Positions 24,648 through 35,162 of a stretch of 64,000 nucleotides of DNA are shown here, piece by piece. Location of the stretch: NCBI GenBank assembly GCA_963682175.1, contig OY821788.1:14092001-14156000 (forward strand), given 5' to 3'. The notes under the pieces were generated by a model. That model was not told where the DNA came from, did not search any database, and worked only from the letters and a program-made list of their open reading frames with translations. This DNA is from Triglochin maritima. Lineage: Eukaryota > Streptophyta > Magnoliopsida > Alismatales > Juncaginaceae. A program made the translations under genes and the position numbers. Positions within the stretch are counted from its first letter, which is position 1. Each line of letters opens with the position of its first letter.

Positions 24648-25298
24648 CTGTAGGATTTCATGTTTAATTATACATATATATTTTCTAATTTTTATGTATA
24701 ATAAGGATCAATTTTCAATTTTCTATAATTTATTTCATGCATGCATCAATTTGTTTAAATATCTAGTTTCAAAACTTTATTAAAACAAATATGGGCTCCG
24801 CAATTCATACCTAGAAGTTCTCTAAAACTTCTTGAAGATTCGGAGATGTTGGGGACGCGCCTCGCTGCGCCGGATTCCTCCGAGTATTCACCAAACTCTA
24901 AACAAGATCGGAGAGAGGGAAGCAAGTCTCTCAATCTCCGATAGAGATTAGAATCCAATTACTAACCTCTCTTTAATTCTCTTGAGCAGATGATCTCTTA
25001 AGAACTAAAACTAAACTTAAGAATTAAGGGATTTTCGTGGAGAATTATGGAGAGAGAATTTTTGCACAAGAAATAATGAATGAATTAATTGGGTAATGAA
25101 ATAAGCTTGTATTTATAAGCTCTCTCCAAATTACCTATTCATGTGCAACCCCTTGCCCATGATCTCATGCAAAATTCCATCTAACCATCCATTATTTACT
25201 AATAAATAATATTAGTCACGAATTAAATCAATTATGGACCAATTCCATGCATGATCTAATTAATTCTTAAATTAATTCTGCACAAAACCGTCTGGACC

Positions 25299-25525
25299 GG
25301 TCGACCGTTTCAAGGTTCGGTCGACCGCTCGAACCTAGTTTCGGTCGACCGTTCAATAACTCGGTCGACCGTTCGTAACAGGAACTATTCCATCGCAATG
25401 TTTGGTCGACCGACCGATCACATTCGGTCGACCGTTCGAACAGATGAAAATTCCCTATTATCGGTCGAGACACGTCCGGTCGACCATGCCCGATCGGTCG
25501 ACCGTTTACTACTAACCGGTCGACC
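25299..25525. repeat. GGTCGACC palindrome array, 5' LTR copy
   Basis: It has the same architecture as 11126-11352. A few sites differ between the two LTRs: GGTCGATC at 11253 is intact here near 25426, and a site near 25479 has changed at its edge. Confidence 0.9.
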
Positions 25526-26840
25526 GTTGGAGCACTGTTCTGCAGACTTGTCAAATTTCGGTTTAACCCCTATAAAATTTGACATTTAGGGATTAGTAGT
25601 AAATTCACAACTTATGTAACATATTATCCTATGTAATGATCAATCATTACACCCCATAATATTTACATCACATATGAATTTAATTTAGATTCTAATTATG
25701 TTATTAATCACAACATAATTTTGATTTTGCTTGTTCACCCCATGTGTCATATTTTCTACATGAAACTCGACACATCTTATGAACTCAAAATCCTCATTTC
25801 TTGTTTCTCAGTTTTGTGGTGTAACCTATGGGAGGATCTAAACTAAGTTGGCAGTGATATTAAAAGCTTAATATCACAAGCTATAAGCAGTATCTAGCTA
25901 CACATTATAGCTCCCAATTAGTTAGATGTCTTAATTCCACTCGAACCAAAACCCGATCCATTTAGTGATGGAGTGCACCACTTGTGTCCGTCCCTTGCCT
26001 CATGATATTAAGAATACACACAAAGTAGTATTGTGTCATCTTTGTATTAGTATTCATTTCTTGATCTCTTTAAGCTAGTTATAAATATGTGACTTAACTC
26101 AAATCACATTGTGCACATTATAATTTTGCTTTATCAAGGGGCCCACTAATATCATCACTCAATTAAGAGGGGAAATGATAATCTTTTGACTAACTATCTT
26201 CTCCAACGAAAGTTATACTTAACCAACTAATTTATTTACACTACACTCATCGATAGCTCAAGACACTAGTCTAATTAAGAACTCCTTAAGCGATCGGATA
26301 TAAGTCTCATATCAAAGGACCAAGGACACAGTAAAATATTAATGACACAGAAACACATTCCTATAATATTTTACTTGTTAGGTCAATTCGGTACACAAAA
26401 GTACTATTTTCCTCTTTTCTGTACCCGTGCTGTCACTCACTTGTAGAGCTACAATGATCTATGACCAACACTGATTGACATCATTTCATGCTCATATTTG
26501 TATCTTATATCCATTATCTTTCACCTAAACAATGCTATGTCACGAGTTTTATGTTTAGTTTTCAGGAATAAATAGGTTTGAAGAGATGAAACATAAAAGG
26601 ACCCAAAAGCTGGGAAAAAGGACTGGATTGTGAGATCGGGGGACCAAGATGCAAGGGAGAAGGACCTGAACGCAAGACAGAGGGACCTAAGAGCAAAACA
26701 GAATACTTCACACCATCATGGGGAGTATTTTAGCAATTGTATTCGGGTCGGAGCTCCAACAAACGAAGTCAATGCATCAAAGACCACCAAAAGCACAAAG
26801 AAAAGCCCAGAATAAAACTCAACTGGATCTGGACATTTTG

Positions 26841-26858
26841 GACCGCCAATTGGCGGTC
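26841..26858. repeat. Perfect palindrome GACCGCCAATTGGCGGTC
   Basis: This 18-bp perfect palindrome lies about 120 bp upstream of the LTR TATA box. The same sequence is at 28730-28747, and a near copy is at 61953-61970. Confidence 0.95.
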
Positions 26859-26935
26859 TGGATTAGTCCAGATCCGCCAAGATTTTTCCTGGATTTGTAC
26901 TAATGTTCGTTGAGGCTATTTTTGGTGTTAGTTTA

Positions 26936-26986
26936 GTCCCACATCGGGGGATTGTCCCGGATTAGCTTTTTCCATGCCTATAAATA
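26936..26986 (+). promoter_or_regulatory. USE-like element plus TATA box in family B LTR
   Basis: GTCCCACATCG at 26936-26946 fits the plant U-snRNA upstream sequence element RTCCCACATCG exactly. TATAAATA follows at 26979-26986. The 32-bp gap puts the motif centres about four helical turns apart, the spacing known for Pol II-type plant snRNA promoters. Confidence 0.7.
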
Positions 26987-28083
26987 GAACTCCTCACCTT
27001 CCATTGTAATCACTCCATATTTTAAGTGGCTATTCTTCCTACTAGAAGTGAGGCCTTGAAGCACACACTAAAGTAGGAGGATGCTACTTTTAATGTGAGT
27101 CATTTTAATACAAGTTTTCTTTATTATGTTGTTTGTTTTATGTTTCTTGTTTTGCTTGGCTTAATCTCATTTCATTAGTTTTATTAGCTTAGTTAATATG
27201 CTTTCTTTGTTTAGTTTAATAATTAGTGTAATGTTTAGTGAGTAGTTCCATCCCCTTTGGGGGTGGAGTAGATGTACATACATGCATTAGAGAATGGGAT
27301 GAAGGCTTTATTTTTTATGTGTTGATAAAACATGAATGTATGCTTGCTTGTTTAGGATAGAATTTATAACTTGATGAGTTTTGCCAAAATGATTAGACAC
27401 CTCTCATGCTTGTTTAGGTTCTGAAATAAACAACTTGCATATGTAAATGTTAATCAACTAAGTTGGTGAATATATTGATAGGTTTTGCCATAACATTTAG
27501 ACACTTCCTATGCTTGATAAACACCACCTTCATGTGCTTAAAGAATGCATTCTACACCCACCTCTTTGCATGTGTGCACTCACTCCACCCCTTAGGGGTT
27601 TTCCCATTTCTGTATTCCAGCATTCTTGTTTTGTCCTTAGCTTAGTTGTCATTTCAATGTTTGTTTCTTTCGTTCGCATTTCATACTTCTTAGCGTAGTT
27701 TAGTGTAGAGTAGCATAATCAATCTTTCTCCCCCAATTTTTGCCACTTGATTTCGTACAAGCAAGAGACTACTCACCTCCCTGAGGACGACCCGTACTTG
27801 CCACCGCTTCATCGCGGCCGTGCACTTGCGGTTTAATATAAAACGTTCAACAAACACGACAATCTTAACTCGGTAATTAATGTCCCATGTTAATTACCAT
27901 GATTGCGAATATCTTTTGTTTTATGTAAACCAATATCTTTTAGAGCTCTACGGTTAAGGACCAAGAGCCTCTTTCTTAACACTTCTGAAAGACGAATAAC
28001 ATAAACAAGGAACAAAATGATTTCTCATTCAATTCATCATAATTGACATTTAAAAGTAAAACTTTTAGAACACATTCCCTTCA

Positions 28084-28397
28084 TGCTGGAGTCTTCTTCA
28101 GTGATGTCTGCTACCGGAGAAGTCCCCCCCCCCCCCCCCCCCCGGTTTTATGGTCTCGGTCCATGAAGAACATTTTGCAAGCGACGTCAGCCTGTCATCA
28201 TGCTCGTCTCCCAGAATGTCCTGTGCCACAGAAGGCCTTTGCGAGTGTGATAGCTTGGATGTATTGACCACATATGCTGGCGTCATCAGTGTGCCTTTAG
28301 ATGCGTCCGCTACCAAAGAAATCATCTCTGGTTGGATGGTCTTGGCCTTCGAAACACATTCTGCAAGCGACATCAATCCGTCATCACACTCATCTTA
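28084..28397 (-). pseudogene. Minus-strand coding tandem repeat (186-bp unit), part 1
   Basis: The minus strand reads as repeated peptides. One copy begins DECDDGLMSLAECVSKAKTI and continues through QRPSVAQDILG. The next starts DEHDDRLTSLAKCSSWTETI. The unit is 62 codons (186 bp). A further copy lies at 29919-30134, on the other side of an inserted LTR. A C-run (about 28124-28143) breaks the frame. I do not recognise the protein. Repetition at the protein level, with diverged DNA, suggests a formerly translated repeat. Confidence 0.6.
28124..28143. repeat. Poly-C run
   Basis: A homopolymer of about 20 C residues interrupts the coding repeat. Its exact length may be affected by sequencing. 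Confidence 0.85.
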
Positions 28398-28810
28398 TAT
28401 CTGCTATTTTTAACCTAAGCAATGCTATGTATTGAGTTTTATGTTTAAGTTTCAGGAATAAAACAAGTGAGAAGAAGAGACACAAAAAGGACTTCAAAGC
28501 AAGAAAAAGAACTGAATTGTGAGACTTATGGACTGATATGCAAGAGGGAAGCACCCGGATGTAAACCAAAAGGACCAATAATCAAATTAAGAAACTCCAC
28601 ACCATAATGAGGAGTATTTTGGCAATTAGATCCGAGTCTAAACACCAATAACCGATCCGAGTGCACCCCATGTGAAGTATTGAAGAACTAAAGAAGATAC
28701 CTGAAAATGGGTCGGATCTGGGAAAACGTGACCGCCAATTGGCGGTCCAAGACCCGGTTTCGCCCGGATATGGGTTATGTGTTTATGTCTATTCAGGGAA
28801 TGTTTCATCA

Positions 28811-28860
28811 GTCCCACATCGGGGGATTGTCCTCAGTTTTCTTTTTTCATGCCTATAAAT
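28811..28860 (+). promoter_or_regulatory. USE-like element plus TATA box, second copy
   Basis: GTCCCACATCG is at 28811-28821 and TATAAAT starts at 28854. The gap is 32 bp, the same as in the copies at 26936 and 62069. Confidence 0.65.
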
Positions 28861-29595
28861 AGAACGCTTCCTCCTCCCTTTTAATCTACTACATGCTTAG
28901 TGGCCAATCCCTCAACTTAGAGTCAAGCCTAGAAGCAAAAACTCAATTAGGGAGATGCTCCTTGTAATGTGAGTCATTTAATAAAAGAATTTTTTGTTAG
29001 TTTAATGTTGTCTCTTTAATCTTCTTGCATGTTTAGCTTAATTTCGTTTCATTAATCTTAGTAGACTTAGTTAATATGTTTTCCTCTCTTAACATAATAG
29101 TTAGGTTAATGATCAGTGAGTAGTTCCATCCTCCTTTAATGGTGGAGATGATGTACATATATGTTGTGATGTTTGATGAATTTTGGATTGTATAAACTTG
29201 CATGTTTGAATGTTCATTGGGGGTATTTTAATCATCTACATGTTGGGGGATTTTGATGGGATTTGCCATAATATTTAGACACTTACCATGCTTAGTTTCC
29301 TCATGTTTATTGACTGAAATTTCCAGTTGAATATGCTACATGTTAGTTAAGTGTTTGTATTTGCGGTTACTTGTTTGATTGATTGAAGAAACTTTGTTTT
29401 GATGGGGTTTGGCATAAGATTTAGACACCTCCCATGCTTAGCTTTGTTTTTCACATGAGTTCATGGTTTTTGATGAGTCTTGTCATATCCTTAGACACTT
29501 CTCATTCTGAGCTTAGTCTCATTATAATCAAGTAATAATTGCCGCTACGTTGTGTGAGTAGATGGATAGGTGTTGCCACATCTTTAGAAACTACC

Positions 29596-29858
29596 TGTAA
29601 CGCCCCCGATCTCGTGGGTACGCACACTGGGAAAGACTACAAGTGTTGCGATCAGAGACCCTACACTCACTCAGACCTAAATTGAGTCGATCGAGTCAAA
29701 CAACCGCGCGCTCGCCCGATGTGTCTCACCCAATCGACCAACAAGAAATCCGATCAAATCTACTCAAACAAGCATGCCATAACACAATTTGACATTCCAA
29801 GAAGTCAATTATGCATAACCGCGGAGAGTGGACTTATTATTATTAAAGCAGGAGAGCA
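29596..29858 (-). repeat. Gypsy-type LTR end fragment
   Basis: The plus strand begins TGTAACGCCCCCGATC, which in reverse is the ..GGGGGCGTTACA 3' end typical of plant gypsy LTRs. It is inserted in the family B LTR and the rest is missing. Confidence 0.55.
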
Positions 29859-29918
29859 GGGCTTGCCACCACTTCATCGCGGTCGTGCACTTGCGGTTAA
29901 TTAATAAAACGTTTAACA

Positions 29919-30134
29919 TCTTACGCCATAGAATGCCTATGCGGGGGTGACATCTTGGATGTGTCGACCACATCTACTGGCATCGTCAGTGTGTCTTCAG
30001 TTGTGTCCATTACCGGAGAAGTCCTCCCCGGTTGGATGCTCTTGGCCCACGAAGCACATTCTGCAAGCGACATTTGCTCGTCATCATGCTCGTCTTCCCG
30101 AATGTCCTGATGCGTGGAAGGCCTATGTGGCTAT
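29919..30134 (-). pseudogene. Minus-strand coding tandem repeat, part 2
   Basis: The minus strand gives RPSTHQDIREDEHDDEQMSL followed by AECASWAKSIQPGRTSPV and TLTMPVDVVDTSKMSP. It matches the 62-residue unit at 28084-28397. It is separated from that part by the inserted LTR at 28398-29918. Confidence 0.6.
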
Positions 30135-31174
30135 TGTAGGATCGATGTGGCCCTAATTAATCTGATCAAATTAACAATTCCTACTTAAACATGCAGCAGA
30201 AACAATAATTAAAACAAGTAGGGAAAGAGGCAATGCAAACAACAAATGGAGAAGGCGATCTTATAGAGGTTCGACACCCCACCTGGGTCCTACTTCCTCT
30301 CTTAAAAGCTCCGCTCGATTCCATGAGCTCTGCCTACGTCTTCACTATCCACTCTCTGTTCTGGGTCGGGAGAGAACACCTTTACAAAACAAGCTTCGCG
30401 AACACCCTCACAAACTCTTTCTTCCGCTCGCAACCGGAGAGGGATACTTCAAGTTTTCACCGAAACCTTTACAGCTTTGAAAAACAAAGTAACTTGAGTA
30501 TTGGACAGTCTAACTTGAGCACACTTTGAGTATGGTAAGGATTTGGATCAAAGGTGTGGAAGTTTAAGCACGGAGTGTAGAGGATTCAGATTTCTTGAGT
30601 GGGAGAGTTTCTCTCCAGTGTATGAGGCAAATAGAAGTTGGAGAGTTGTGTAAATAAGGTGTATCACGTCGGTTATGGAACTGACGTGATATTTTCCTCC
30701 CTTTTACGTCTCCCTTTTATGATGTTGGTATATTGAAACAGTACAACAGACGTGATATGGGCCAAACAACCGACGTGATCTCCATATTTTCCAACAGTGT
30801 GGGAACCTATATTTATAAGTTCCTAGAGAGATATAGCCGTTAGGGAAGATTTGGTAAAGTTTTATGTAAGATACACGAAACAAAAACTCAGATTCAGCAA
30901 ATTTGTCCTACATCGGTCGACCGACACAGGACGAACAGTCGACCATTTCTTTAAGAATAAACAAATATTCGAACCAACAAGAGAACGGTCGAACCAAACA
31001 GGCTACAACCTAAGTTATCGGTCGACCACATCTAGGACCAATCGACCGATTAGAGGGTTTTCGCTAACTAAAATATTAGCGCTCAAATGCAACAAAGAGG
31101 TTCGTCGGACCGAAAATATCAGGCACATATGGGAGACAATAATGTCTTCATCTGGTTGACCACCAAAAAGGCAT
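30135..31174 (-). repeat. Truncated copia LTR (family 2 relative) with GGTCGACC sites
   Basis: The plus strand begins TGTAGGATCGATG, the complement of an LTR end also seen at 56965. It continues through a U5/R region similar to that of the solo LTRs at 31213 and 39507. Palindrome sites or near-sites are at 30915, 30937, 30987, 31020 and 31040, with pair spacings of 22 and 20 bp. It is cut off at 31174 by the next LTR. Confidence 0.75.
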
Positions 31175-31582
31175 TGATTAGTGTCATATCATGCATATAT
31201 CCAGGTCATATATGTTGGCTTTTTGGCCTTAATCTTATGTTTTGATGATTTAATCAACCGAATCTTAATTAGAGTAGCACACACTATGCATTGCATATAT
31301 ATTGTATTGTGCTAACCTCTACAGGTGATCAAGACTCAAGAAAGATGGAAATGAAGTCAAGACATGTAATTAAAGCTAAATCGAAGACATGTAATCTTGA
31401 TTTCTTTTGAGTCTTAGGAACAAAGTGTAATTGAGCATACTTGAGCTAAAATCAACTTAATCACACACTAGGTTCCCTATAGAAGTCACACACCAAATTT
31501 CACATTATTTGGACTTCAATAGATCACCCAAACTTAGACCGGAAAACACCAAAACCTGAACTACAAAAGTCTGCCAACATTC

Positions 31583-32073
31583 GGTCGACCGCAACATGCC
31601 GTTCGGTCGACCGAGTGATCATGTCTCATGTTTGTGTTTTCACTGCCCATATTCGGTCAACCGTGTTTTACCTTTCGGTCGACCGTCAGATCATATTTTC
31701 TCGACCGTTACTTTTGTCGTATATACCCAACGGTCGTATTCGTATTAAACCAAAAATACCCCAAATGTATTTCATGTATCGGTCGACCGAGGACCACGAT
31801 CGGTCAACCGTTGGTTCATCTCTTGACAAACCCAAAGTGCCTGTCCATAATCGGTCGACCGCCAAAACCAGTTTCGGTCGACCGTTCACACATTTGTTTG
31901 TCACCCCAAAAGTGCCTGGACGAAATCGGTCGACCGAACCCTATCTTGTGTTCGACCGATGACTTAAGTGAACCTAAGTCGTAGAGTTGGGCGGTTGACC
32001 GTTGCTTAACCGGTCGACCGAACTGAGTGTAAAACTGCCTAACGGTCGACCGATTGTCCCAATCCGGTCGACC
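31583..32073. repeat. GGTCGACC palindrome array in copia-2 U3
   Basis: Perfect sites start at 31583, 31605, 31677, 31781, 31853, 31876, 31928, 32012, 32044 and 32066. Decayed sites are at 31655 and 31802 (GGTCAACC), 31699, 31950, and 31993 (GGTTGACC). They fall into pairs 19-23 bp apart, and pair-to-pair distances of 72-75 bp are common. Linkers at 31781-31930 show weak tandem similarity, while the palindromes are conserved. Confidence 0.95.
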
Positions 32074-32180
32074 GAATTCAGCCAGAATTGGGTTCTGAAC
32101 TTTCTGTTTTGTGTAATTACACATCAACTCATACCCAATCAATCCCAACGACTCTATTCTCTCTAATGCCTATATAAGGA

Positions 32181-32404
32181 GTTGTAAAACACATTTTAAC
32201 ACAACTCTCCCACTACAAACTTGTCCCAAACTTTAGAGAGAATCCAAAACACTCAAAGCTACAAACCTTCCACACTTAGTGATCATTTCTTAGGGTTGTA
32301 AAACACATTTTAACACAACTCTCCCACTACAAACTTGTCCCAAACTTTAGAGAGAATCCAAAACACTCAAAGCTACAAACCTTCCACACTTAGTGATCAT
32401 TTCT
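32181..32404 (+). repeat. 114-bp tandem duplication just downstream of the LTR TATA box
   Basis: The segment beginning GTTGTAAAACACATTTTAAC at 32181 is repeated from 32295 almost without change. It lies immediately after the TATA box at 32171, so the transcription start or R region is doubled. Confidence 0.92.
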
Positions 32405-33130
32405 TCATCCTACTCAAGTGTACTCAAAGTTTAGAGAGTGTTGTTCCACTCAAGTTCTCAATTGTTGTAAAAGGAAGCAAGGACTTCGGTGAAAGCCCGA
32501 AGTGTCCCTCTCGGATTGTGAGAGGAAGATTTCAAGCAAGCGAGGGTTGTTCGCGTTGCTTGTGGTGTAAAGGCGTTCTCTCCCGGCCCGGAACGGGGAG
32601 TGGATAGTGAAGACGCAAGAGGAGCTCGAACGGGGATTCGAGAGGAGCTTGCAAGAGAGGACGTAGGCGCGGCCGAACCTCTGTAAATCTGGTGTCTTCT
32701 TGTGTGGTTTGCATTATTATTCCTACACTTGCTTGTTTTGTTTAAATTTCCGCTGCGCATATCGATTGCTTAAACAAGTAGGTGATTAGATTAAAAAGTG
32801 ATTAGTGAACCCATAACCCACACGATCCTACAATATATCCTCCATTTTGAGCCTAAGAAATACTATGTAACGAGTTTTATGTTTAAGTTTCAGGAATAAA
32901 TATGTTTAAGAAGAAGAAGACAAAAAATACTAAAACACAAGAAAAATGACTAATTTGTGAGACATATGGACCTATCTGCAAGAGTGAAGTACCTGGATAT
33001 AAGCTAGAAGGACCAAATAGCAAACTGAGAAACTCCACACCATCATGTGGAGTATTTTGGTAATTAGATTTGAGCCCATACTCAAACAACCGATCATGGT
33101 GCACTCTACGTGGCGAATTGAAGCACTTGC

Positions 33131-35162
33131 TCTAAAAGATCTTAGTAGTAGAACTATTTGGTTAACATATGAGCTAGGGGAATATTAAGTTGACATGTTA
33201 ATGTAAAAGTATTTGTTATGTCTGATGTTAGTACTTGTTTGGCACTTCTGTTGTATTTGTTTTATCAACTTTTTAACGAACATACTGCTAAGCCTTCGTT
33301 TTTGGTGGTCATATGTGTGATGCAACGATTTTTTAGAACTTCATATATAACATGTTAGCATTACTATCACGCAATACTTCCACATTGAACCAATTGAATG
33401 AGGTTCAATCTACTAAATTGTGGTGATTAGGAACTACTATTGTCGTGGTGACGGTTGATTGGGGTGTGCTGGTAGCTGAGGGTAGTTGGAAGCAATCTAT
33501 TAATTACATGAAACTTTCTACTAAATACATCAACCAATCAACTAATTAGATAACTTCACTTCAATATATACGATTTCTAGCAACAAAATTGGACCCCGAA
33601 ACATCGAAAACATTTCGAAATTATTCAAACAAACATAACTTTCCACGTCTGTAATTAGTTTGAAGGCTACACATAACTTCCAAAAAACCATTAGTTTCGA
33701 CCTTATAATTAGTTTGAAGGCTCCACATAACTTACAAAAAACCAATAATTTCATATCCAACTATCAATACAAGTTCATGTCATTGGAGTGTCCTTCCGTT
33801 CCCGGACGACCATCTCCGATCTTCGTGGGTTGTGTCCAATGAGTTCTCATCCTCCGTCCTGCTGGCCCATTGGTCAATGAAATCAAATGGGTCACCCGTA
33901 AACGCACTATCATCTCTGTCATTGGTTACGTCAACAAAAATGGCAAATCGAAAGGTTAGCTTTGACTTCAATGGCATTTGCAATATATTACGTCTCATGC
34001 TTTTATTTAAATAGGACTATTGGTTCTGTAAACTAACTTAATTTCAGCATATAAGCAATGACAACATCGCTATGAATAAAAAACCTTCAACTGAACCATT
34101 AATTTTGCTACAATTTATACAACACATCAAAAAACATCTATTTCTTCAAACCCTCCACAAAATGGTAACTAAAGTAATTGTTCATATACAAAAACAAAAA
34201 ACCAGATATGGCACTACAAAACACAATCACAACTTCAAGGTTCTGTGTCCATTTGGTCGAGGTTTACTTCCATACCAATTGGAATGTCCTGCGGGAGTCG
34301 TGACGTCGGCTTCACGGGAGGGACGAGGATTTCCATGGTTGTGACTGCTCCACATTTCGCACACTCTCTGGATGAAGATTTAGGGGTGTGGACGGTTCCA
34401 GGGTTTGCATACAGGTATGAGACAATTAATCAAACCACCCATTTGACCATTAATCGTACCGCCAATTAATCAAACCACCAATTTTACCATTAATCGAACC
34501 ATAACATCTGACCTTTTATCACTGAAATCAGTCAACTATCATACAACCAATTTCAATGATAATCGAACCACAACTTGTAACCTTTTATCACTAAAATTAG
34601 ACCATTATCAACAACCAATTTCAAAGTTACTCAAACGACAACATCGACCTTTTATCACTAAAATTAGACCATTATCAAACAAACAATCTGACCATTAATC
34701 GACCCACGACATGCAATATTATATCCCTATTAAGATGAAACATGCACAAGTATCGTGTATATGTATATCTGAATTGAATCAGTAGATTAAGTGGGTTAAT
34801 CTTGGTTGAGATAGATCAAAATACTTATTAATCTTCGATGTGTATGTCTAATGCTTAATCTTCGATGAGATAGATCAAATAACTTCAAACACCATACTCC
34901 CTTATTTATATGCACAACATCAGACCATTACTCAAACAACCCATGTGATTTTAACCAAACCAGAATATGTAACATTTTTTCACTAGAATGAGGCCATTAA
35001 TCAAACAACCATTCTGATCGTAAGATTTTTTTTGGGACATAACTTTTTATTAGATTATCATTTATTTTTGATAATGTATTACCCACAGGAAAAAAATTCA
35101 AATAACCATTTTATGTAAAAATCGAATAGAATTACCGGTTGTGGGGACAACATTGTCCACCA
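33131..35162. other. Unassigned sequence with coding-like minus-strand scraps and a tandem repeat
   Basis: No complete gene is seen. Minus-strand frames at 33780-33998 (FAIFVDVTNDRDDSAFTGDP..) and about 34230-34390 (ECAKCGAVTTMEILVPP..) look protein-like but are unrecognised. From about 34420 to 34720 a 'accttttatcactaaaattagaccattatcaa'-like phrase recurs with drift. Confidence 0.45.
34420..34720. repeat. Diverged AT-rich tandem repeat
   Basis: The phrases 'ttttatcactaaaattagac' and 'accattaatcgaacc' recur several times at intervals of about 75-80 bp. Confidence 0.65.

Larger units (their letters stand above)
26472..27852 (+). mobile_element. Solo LTR of family B (1,381 bp) with TSD AACAC
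   Basis: It runs from TGATTGACATC to ..ACGTTCAACA and is flanked by AACAC at 26467-26471 and 27853-27857. The uninterrupted target is visible in the sister LTR at about 12288-12300. It contains a perfect 18-bp palindrome (26841-26858), a USE-like motif with a TATA box (26936-26986), and the conserved U5 block near 27778-27835. No internal region is present, so it is a recombination product of a full element. Confidence 0.95.
10475..28083 (-). mobile_element. Copia family 1 retrotransposon with two nested insertions
   Basis: This is a full LTR-gag-pol-LTR element on the minus strand. The 5' LTR is 24649-28083 (2,049 bp without its insertion), and the primer-binding site is next to it at 24637-24647. 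Coding remnants run from 23161 down to 12609, and a polypurine tract precedes the 3' LTR at 10476-12524 (2,049 bp). A 5-bp direct repeat TGCTG is found at 10470-10474 and 28084-28088, with one extra base at the left junction, so it is a probable target duplication. Two later elements are nested: a gag-only element at 12723-19160 and a solo LTR at 26472-27852. The protein order is gag, protease, integrase, RT, RNase H, as in Ty1/copia. Several stops and frameshifts make it non-functional today. Confidence 0.93.
24649..28083 (-). repeat. 5' LTR of copia-1 element, interrupted by a solo LTR
   Basis: The plus strand runs TGTAGG..CCCTTCA. Removing 26472-27852 and one copy of AACAC leaves 2,049 bp, the same length as the 3' LTR. 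The palindrome array is at 25299-25525. Confidence 0.92.
28398..29918 (+). repeat. Family B LTR, 5'-truncated, with a gypsy LTR fragment inside
   Basis: The sequence aligns with the LTR at 26472-27852, starting about 40 bp into it and ending ..AACGTTTAACA. It keeps the perfect palindrome at 28730-28747 and the USE/TATA pair at 28811-28860. Between about 29596 and 29858 an unrelated piece has replaced part of it. Confidence 0.85.
31213..32832 (+). mobile_element. Solo LTR of copia family 2 (1,620 bp) with TSD ATATA
   Basis: It runs from TGTTGGCTTTTTGG to ..GATCCTACA and is flanked by ATATA at 31208-31212 and 32833-32837. A TATA box lies near 32171-32178. U3 contains the palindrome array at 31583-32073, and R contains a 114-bp tandem duplication. 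An inverse-strand relative is at 39507-41001. Confidence 0.93.
31175..33130 (+). repeat. Family B LTR fragment split by a solo LTR
   Basis: The LTR start TGATTAGTGTCATATCATGC is at 31175-31212. It resumes at 32833 with ..TCCTCCATTTTGAGCC, which matches the family B sequence at 60150 and 28400. It fades out near 33130, before the palindrome and TATA region. Confidence 0.8.

Noticed and set aside
28393..28397. TCTTA at both edges of the LTR 28398-29918 as a target duplication
   Set aside because: TCTTATATC is itself part of the family B LTR near its start, so the left copy is more likely truncated LTR sequence than a duplication.
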